Of a stretch of 37,864 nucleotides of DNA, positions 34,086 through 37,864 are shown piece after piece; within the stretch, counting starts at the first letter, position 1, and every line of letters begins with the position of its first letter. The notes beneath the pieces were generated by a model. That model worked only from the letters and a program-made list of their open reading frames with translations, was not told the origin of the DNA and did no database searches. Source of the stretch: Opitutus sp. GAS368 (GTDB lineage: Bacteria > Verrucomicrobiota > Verrucomicrobiia > Opitutales > Opitutaceae); the NCBI GenBank assembly GCA_945871085.1, contig CAMBVX010000021.1:1-37864 (forward strand), in the 5' to 3' direction. Position numbers and translations under genes: made by a program.

Positions 34086-35176
34086 ACTCCATGAAATATT
34101 TTTTCGCCCGCGGCCCCGAAGGTAGGAGCTCGCTCGCAAGCGATGGGCTGCCGTCCACGAATCGCGCGCAAGCGCGCTCCTACCTTGTCGCCTTCGCTTG
34201 CGCGATGGTTGCCTACGCCGCCGCCGCCGCCGAACTCCGCCTCGGCATGGTCGGCCTCGACACGGGCCACGTGATCGAGTTCACGAAAATCCTCCACGCC
34301 AAGGACGCGGCGCCCGCCTTCGCCGGCGTGCGGATCGTCGGCGCTGTGCAGGCGGCGAGCCCGGACATCGAGAGTTCACAGACCAAGGCCCCCGGCTACA
34401 CCGAGCGCCTTCAGCGCGAGTTCGGCGTGAAGATTTACGCGACGCTCGACGAGCTGCTCCGCGACGTCGACGGCCTGCTGATCGAGAGCGTCGATGCGCG
34501 CGCTCACCTCGCGCAGGCCGCAGCCTCGATCCGCGCTGGTAAGCCTTGCTACATCGAAAAGCCCATCGCCGCCTCGTTGAAGGAGGCGATCGAGATTTTC
34601 GCGCTCTCAAAAAAACACGGGGTACCCGTTTTCAGCTCCTCCGCACTGCGTTTCGGCGCCGCGACGCAGGCCGTCCGCGCCGGCCAGATCGGCGCGGTGC
34701 GCTCGGCGGTGACGAGCAGTCCGTCGCCGCTCGAGCCCAACCACATCGACTTGTTCTGGTATGGCATCCACGGGGTGGAGTCGCTGTTCACGGTGGTGGG
34801 GACGGGCTGGGAGAGCGTGCGCCGCACCTCGGCGCCGGGCGTGCTCATTGTGTCCGAGGGCGTGTGGGCGGGGGGCCGCACAGGCGTGTTCCGCGAGGTC
34901 GCGCGCGGCCCGCTCGCCGCGACCTACGTCGGCCGCGCCGTCGGCGAAAAGGGCGAGGCCGCCGTCGCGCAATTCGACGGCTACGCGCCGCTCGTCGCCG
35001 CCATCGTGGAGTTCTTCCGCACAGGAAAATCCCCCGTGCCCCCGCGCGAGACGCTCGAGATCGTGGCGTTCATGGAGGCCGACGCCCTCAGCAAGGCCCG
35101 CGGCGGCTCGCCCGTCACGCGCGACGAGGTTCTTCAACGCGCGGGCTGGATCGGAAAGTGGCCGGGTGATTTCTGA
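34082..35176 (+). CDS. Exported Gfo/Idh/MocA family oxidoreductase 3 with REP-like insert near its start
   Basis: This 364-residue oxidoreductase keeps the family motif E159-K160-P161 (YIEKPI) but has GLDTGHV (58-64) where other members have GxGxxG. That variant has the look of a PVC subgroup. The N-terminus is odd: MNSMKYFFAR (1-10) is followed by about 25 polar residues encoded by a REP-like inverted repeat, and only then by a hydrophobic VAFACAMVAYAAAAA (36-50) that looks like the core of a signal peptide. I chose the ATG at 34082 because it overlaps the receptor stop (ATGA). An internal ATG at 34205 (M42) would leave too short a leader. Export by Sec is likely if the enlarged N-region is tolerated. 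No typical partner gene is fused. Confidence 0.82.
   Translation: MNSMKYFFARGPEGRSSLASDGLPSTNRAQARSYLVAFACAMVAYAAAAAELRLGMVGLDTGHVIEFTKILHAKDAAPAFAGVRIVGAVQAASPDIESSQTKAPGYTERLQREFGVKIYATLDELLRDVDGLLIESVDARAHLAQAAASIRAGKPCYIEKPIAASLKEAIEIFALSKKHGVPVFSSSALRFGAATQAVRAGQIGAVRSAVTSSPSPLEPNHIDLFWYGIHGVESLFTVVGTGWESVRRTSAPGVLIVSEGVWAGGRTGVFREVARGPLAATYVGRAVGEKGEAAVAQFDGYAPLVAAIVEFFRTGKSPVPPRETLEIVAFMEADALSKARGGSPVTRDEVLQRAGWIGKWPGDF
34119..34186. repeat. REP-like palindromic element inside a coding sequence
   Basis: The 26-base arms at 34119-34144 and 34161-34186 match in 22 of 26 positions as an inverted repeat. The outer 11 bases, AAGGTAGGAGC / GCTCCTACCTT, are perfect. Sixteen bases separate the arms. 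The GTAGGAGC...GCTCCTAC outer box with an inner GC-rich palindrome (GCGCGCAAGCGCGC) is the form of REP elements dispersed in many GC-rich genomes. Here it keeps the reading frame open. Confidence 0.75.
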
Positions 35177-35257
35177 AATAATCCCCGTCATTCGTCTCCG
35201 TCCGCCGCTTCCTCCCTTCTCCCTTCTCCCTTCTCCCTTCTCCCTTCTCCCACGCAA
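35177..35257 (+). other. Pyrimidine-rich leader of the SDR gene
   Basis: This 81-base gap is almost entirely C/T on the plus strand in its second half and holds the heptanucleotide repeat. No purine-rich Shine-Dalgarno sequence is possible immediately before the SDR start codon. I saw no clear promoter or terminator. Confidence 0.5.
35214..35251 (+). repeat. Heptanucleotide tandem repeat (CCCTTCT)5 + CCC
   Basis: Five exact copies of CCCTTCT and a partial sixth end six bases before the ATG of the SDR gene. Simple repeats like this can change copy number by slippage. A 7-base unit outside the coding region would shift spacing rather than frame. Confidence 0.85.
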
Positions 35258-36028
35258 ATGTCTCTTCACGACAAAGTCCTCATCGTCACCGGCGGCACTT
35301 CGGGCATCGGCGAGGCGTGCAGCCGACACTTCGCCGCGCTCGGCGCGCGCGTGGTCATCGCCTCCAACCAGGCCGCGCCCGGCGCCGCGCTTGAGCGCAA
35401 GCTGCGCGCCGCGGGGCACACGGCGGATTTCGTGTTCACCGATGTCTCGAGCGAGGCGAGCGTGCAGGCGCTCGTCGCGCGCGCGCTGGAGCTGCACGGC
35501 CGCATCGACGGGATCCACTGCAACGCCGGCGTCTGGGCGCAGGGCAAGGTCACCGATTTCAACGAGGCCGTGTGGAGCCGCGTAATGGACGTGAACGTGA
35601 AGAGCGTGTTCTGGACCGCGAAACACGTCGTGCCCGTGATGGAGCGCCAGGGCGCCGGCGTGATCGTCATCACGACGTCGGTCGCGGCGTTCGTCGGCTT
35701 CCCCGCGCACGCGCTCTACTGCGCGTCGAAGGCCGCGCTCGAGGCGCTCGTGCGCTGCCTCGCGGTCGATCACGCGGGCAAGGTGCGCGTCGTCGGCCTT
35801 TGCCCCGGCACGATCGACACGCCGATGCTCGCCGCCACCTGCGCGGGCTGGTCGAAGCCAAAGGAGGAACTCTACGCCGAGGTCGCGCACCGCGTTCCGG
35901 TGCGCCGGCTCGGGCAGCCGATCGATGTCGCGCAGGCCGCCGCGTTTCTCCTCGGCGACGAGGCCGGCTACATCAACGGCACCTCGCTCGTGCTCGACGG
36001 CGGCACGATGGCGCTGCCACCGTGGTGA
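35258..36028 (+). CDS. Classical short-chain dehydrogenase/reductase
   Basis: This is a 256-residue classical SDR. The cofactor motif TGGTSGIG (11-18) and NAG (89-91) are present. The full catalytic tetrad is visible: N113 (DVNVKS), S141, Y154 and K158 (YCASK). The C-terminus YINGTSLVLDGGTMALPPW is the usual end of beta-keto/sugar-type members. The family oxidises or reduces alcohols and sugars with NAD(P). With the adjacent aldose-epimerase-like protein it may form a sugar lactone/sugar acid branch (for example oxidation of an aldose or deoxysugar), which is inference from context. The start lies right after the pyrimidine repeat, so translation may not use a classical Shine-Dalgarno site. 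Confidence 0.92.
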   Translation: MSLHDKVLIVTGGTSGIGEACSRHFAALGARVVIASNQAAPGAALERKLRAAGHTADFVFTDVSSEASVQALVARALELHGRIDGIHCNAGVWAQGKVTDFNEAVWSRVMDVNVKSVFWTAKHVVPVMERQGAGVIVITTSVAAFVGFPAHALYCASKAALEALVRCLAVDHAGKVRVVGLCPGTIDTPMLAATCAGWSKPKEELYAEVAHRVPVRRLGQPIDVAQAAAFLLGDEAGYINGTSLVLDGGTMALPPW

Positions 36029-36036
36029 CTCCTGCC

Positions 36037-37248
36037 ATGCCCGCCTCCTCCCGCCGCGTGCGCACGCCGCGCGCCGACCTCCCGAAAATTGAACATCCGC
36101 TCCAGCTCGGCGGCATCCGCACGGGTTCGCTCGACGCCCCCGGCGCCGGCGGCGGGCCCGGCGTGCGCGTGGCACACGTCGACACCGGCGCGGGCCTGCG
36201 CTTCACCGTCGCGCTCGACCGCGGCGGCGACATCGTGGACGCCGCGTTCAACGACTGCGCGCTCGCCTACCTCACGCCCAACGGCCTCACGCCGCCGAGC
36301 GCCGCCTTCCATCGCGACAACGAGTGGCTGCGCAACTGGCCCGGCGGCCTCGTCACCACCTGCGGCCCGGAATACATCGGCGGCGCGCGCACCGAGGTCG
36401 GCACTCCCGTCACACTGCACGGTCGTTTTTCCAACACGCCCGCTGCGCTCGTCTCGCTCACCAATCCCGACCCGCGCCGCGGCCGCCTCGGGATGTCGCT
36501 CGCGCTCGTCATCCGCGACACGCGTGTCTTCGGCCCCAACTTCGAGATCCGCCGTCGCCTCTCCTGCGTCCTCGGCCGCCCCGAAATCACGATCGAGGAC
36601 GAAGTGGAAAACATCGGTGATACACCTGCCGCACACCACTGGCTCTACCACTGCAACCTCGGCTACCCGTTGCTCGACGAGGGTGCGCGCTTCGTCTACC
36701 GCGGCCGCGCGCGCTACTGGGTCGTGCCGTCTACGCCCGGCGAGGACATCCTCCAGCCGCTCCCCGCCTCCGCGATGGAAAAATTGAAACGCGTGCCCGC
36801 GCCGCTCGCCGCGCACGCGGGCGGTGGCGAACGCGGCCTCGTCGTCGAGCTCGCTCCCGAGCGCGACGGCCAGTGCCGCATCGGCCTCGTCAACGCGCGC
36901 CGCGGCCTCGGCCTTGAGTTCACGTTTCCGCACACGGCGCTCCCGCGCCTCGCGCATTGGCAGCACTACGGTCCGCGCGGCTCCTACGCCAGCGCCCTCG
37001 AGCCATTCCGCGGCTCCCTGCTTGGCAGCGCGCGGGAGAAAGATCCCTCGTTTCATCCCACGCTCAATCCCGGCGAAATCCGCCGCTACCGCTTGCGTTT
37101 GACCGTGCTTCGCGGCTCGACCGAGCTGCGGCAACTGCTCGCCTGCGACCGCCCGCTTGGGGTTGCAGGTCCGCTTGCCCGACCCCATCGCCGGAAGCGC
37201 GCCGAATCCCTGAAGGGCGACCGGCGAGATTCGCCGGATTTATCATAA
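36037..37248 (+). CDS. DUF4432 aldose-1-epimerase-like protein
   Basis: This 403-residue protein has the galactose-mutarotase-like beta-sandwich of DUF4432. Visible blocks are FTVALDRGGDIVDAAFND, WPGGLVTTCG, TLHGRFSN (H128, R130), the strand pair EITIEDEVENIGDTPAAHHW and YHCNLGYPLLDEG. Family members are predicted or shown to act on sugar anomers/epimers in sugar-acid and deoxysugar pathways. The core ends around LRGSTELRQLL. The last 30 or so residues (from about CDRPLG) are Arg/Pro-rich, unlike the family, and run through a hairpin at 37221-37237, so the native C-terminus may have been lost to a break or frameshift. It is eight bases after the SDR gene and is the last gene of the plus-strand block. 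Confidence 0.82.
   Translation: MPASSRRVRTPRADLPKIEHPLQLGGIRTGSLDAPGAGGGPGVRVAHVDTGAGLRFTVALDRGGDIVDAAFNDCALAYLTPNGLTPPSAAFHRDNEWLRNWPGGLVTTCGPEYIGGARTEVGTPVTLHGRFSNTPAALVSLTNPDPRRGRLGMSLALVIRDTRVFGPNFEIRRRLSCVLGRPEITIEDEVENIGDTPAAHHWLYHCNLGYPLLDEGARFVYRGRARYWVVPSTPGEDILQPLPASAMEKLKRVPAPLAAHAGGGERGLVVELAPERDGQCRIGLVNARRGLGLEFTFPHTALPRLAHWQHYGPRGSYASALEPFRGSLLGSAREKDPSFHPTLNPGEIRRYRLRLTVLRGSTELRQLLACDRPLGVAGPLARPHRRKRAESLKGDRRDSPDLS
37221..37237 (+). terminator. Hairpin at the 3' end of the block
   Basis: CCGGCGA (37221-37227), loop GAT and TCGCCGG (37231-37237) form a perfect 7-bp stem followed by ATTTATC. It overlaps the last codons of the DUF4432 gene. The downstream T content is modest. 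An 8-bp inverted repeat TTTATCAT / ATGATAAA (37239-37246 and 37277-37284) follows. Together they are the best candidate for the end of the transcription unit. Confidence 0.4.
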
Positions 37249-37561
37249 CGACGCGCGGTCGCGCTACCAAAACAGGATGATAAACTGGTCGTGACTGCTC
37301 ACGCGGTAACTTTTCCTGATGCCGAGCGAGAGCGTGTTTTCTTGGGCGGCTGAGGGTGTTGGAGACGACAGCCAGTGCTGACCGGCCAACAGCTGACGAG
37401 GCGGTCGGAGCGATGGACTTGGTGCAACTACGCCGGCCGGCCGCCTCGTAGCACCGGGCAAGGGCCGGTGGAAGTTTTCCCGAAAAAGCCGAGTTCCACG
37501 ACGCGGATCTGCAGTGGCCTCGGGTTATGGGAATCATCATGGTGCACGGGCGCCCGTGCGG
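37249..37561. other. Gene-free stretch
   Basis: I support no gene here. The stretch has an 8-bp inverted repeat (37239-37246/37277-37284), a GCGCG-GT-CGCGC mini-palindrome near 37253-37265, and a 9-bp inverted repeat ACGAGGCGG / CCGCCTCGT (37396-37404 and 37441-37449). Short frames such as GSFPEKAEFHDADLQW (around 37470-37516) might belong to the decayed gene that follows, but I cannot show it. Confidence 0.45.
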
Positions 37562-37719
37562 CCGGAGCTGCGGCGGGAGGTCGTGCGCGAGGGGGGCGTC
37601 AACGCCGTCGCGCATCGCGACCATGCGTCGGCGGCAACGGTGCAGGTGTCGGTTTTTCCAATCGCGTGGATATCTGGAATCCGGGCGGGCTCTCGCCGCA
37701 GCTATACTTAGCGCCATAA
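37562..37719 (+). pseudogene. Remnant of a RecG-like/AlbA-type ATP-binding protein
   Basis: The plus strand reads PELRREVVREGGVNAVAHRD, then HASAATVQVSVF, in one frame. After a one-base slip in the T-run at 37653-37657 it reads SNRVDIWNPGGLSPQL in another, ending at a stop (37717-37719). In order these match the N-A-x-x-H-R-D helix and the (V/D)xxxNPGGLP block of the ATP-binding domain in AlbA-type putative DNA-binding proteins often labelled RecG-related. Such proteins are about 450-550 residues, so only a frameshifted internal fragment of about 50 residues remains. Confidence 0.65.
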
Positions 37720-37777
37720 ACCTAAAAGCGACAGTTGAGCGGGACAGTTAAACGTGGAGGTGATTAATTGGGTGCAC

Positions 37778-37864
37778 GATGCACCCGATTATTGTCAGTG
37801 AAACCGTTCACCCTGCGGGTGAGTCGAAAATTGCGTTGGCCAGCGCGGTGGAATCGGAGCTGGT
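37778..37864 (+). CDS. Possible start of an unrecognised gene, cut by window end
   Basis: A strong Shine-Dalgarno-like GGAGGTGA (37756-37763) precedes an ATG at 37778 whose frame (MHPIIVSETVHPAGESKIAL...) stays open to the window end. The spacing of 14 bases is long; a TTG at 37768 in another frame is also open and better spaced. A hairpin AATTGGGTGC-N5-GCACCCGATT (37766-37790, 9 of 10 paired) covers the ATG. A second hairpin, TCACCC-TGC-GGGTGA (37808-37822), lies within the frame. With only 29 codons visible I cannot name a product. Confidence 0.28.

Noticed and set aside
37766-37790. Hairpin as a rho-independent terminator
   Set aside because: The stem is good but no T-run follows, and a Shine-Dalgarno-like sequence precedes it, so a translation-initiation structure is at least as likely.
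1-37864. CRISPR arrays, tRNA/rRNA genes, complete insertion sequences, riboswitches
   Set aside because: No regularly spaced repeats, cloverleaf-like sequences, transposase genes or known aptamer cores were seen on either strand.

Overview
The window looks like a chromosomal accessory locus from a high-GC member of the Verrucomicrobiota, most likely Opitutaceae or a close relative. That assignment is inferred from three TonB-dependent receptors with the (V/R)L(S/D)xFxV stretch after the signal peptide, from two large PVC-type CxxCH heme proteins, and from the dense set of sulfatases, Gfo/Idh/MocA oxidoreductases and exported TIM-barrel isomerases. No rRNA, tRNA or CRISPR was seen.

Layout. 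Positions 1-345 hold the 3' part of a lysine 2,3-aminomutase gene on the minus strand. It is cut at about 344 and abuts an unrelated, unrecognised coding remnant on the plus strand. A minus-strand pair follows: a GntR-HTH/LacI-type sensor regulator (3599-4708) and a TonB-dependent receptor (682-3552). The divergent intergenic region (4709-4847) contains a perfect 10-bp inverted repeat, TGCAACAAAA-N3-TTTTGTTGCA, the obvious operator candidate. From 4848 to 37248 all 20 genes lie on the plus strand. Nine junctions are 4-base ATGA/GTGA overlaps and most other gaps are under 65 bases, so this is one very long operon or a few consecutive ones. The gaps at 14625-14781 (containing an 18-bp inverted repeat) and 35177-35257 (containing a heptanucleotide repeat) are the likeliest breaks. 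The right end (37249-37864) is gene-poor. It carries a frameshifted remnant of a RecG-like/AlbA-type ATP-binding protein and the possible start of another gene.

Gene content of the plus-strand block: two neutral-ceramidase-like hydrolases, one membrane acyltransferase of the HGSNAT/DUF5009 type, four Cys-type sulfatases, a Tat-exported FAD amine oxidase, a Tat-exported TIM-barrel isomerase and a cytoplasmic one, two TonB-dependent receptors, two PVC-type dehydrogenase/HEAT/cytochrome c proteins, three Gfo/Idh/MocA oxidoreductases (one exported), an NAD-dependent epimerase, a VOC-fold protein, an SDR and a DUF4432 aldose-epimerase-like protein.

Interpretation (inference). The receptors import, and the periplasmic enzymes desulfate and oxidise, a sulfated sugar conjugate, and the cytoplasmic NAD(P) enzymes and isomerases process the sugar. 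I recognise no glycoside hydrolase or polysaccharide lyase, so cleavage may go through oxidation and elimination (3-keto-glycoside chemistry), or the backbone enzymes may be encoded elsewhere. Two sub-modules stand out. The first is HGSNAT-like acyltransferase + SGSH-like sulfatase + amine oxidase, resembling the N-desulfation/N-acetylation steps of heparan breakdown. The second is an arylsulfatase-A-like sulfatase overlapping a ceramidase-like hydrolase, resembling sulfatide breakdown. The true substrate cannot be read from the sequence.
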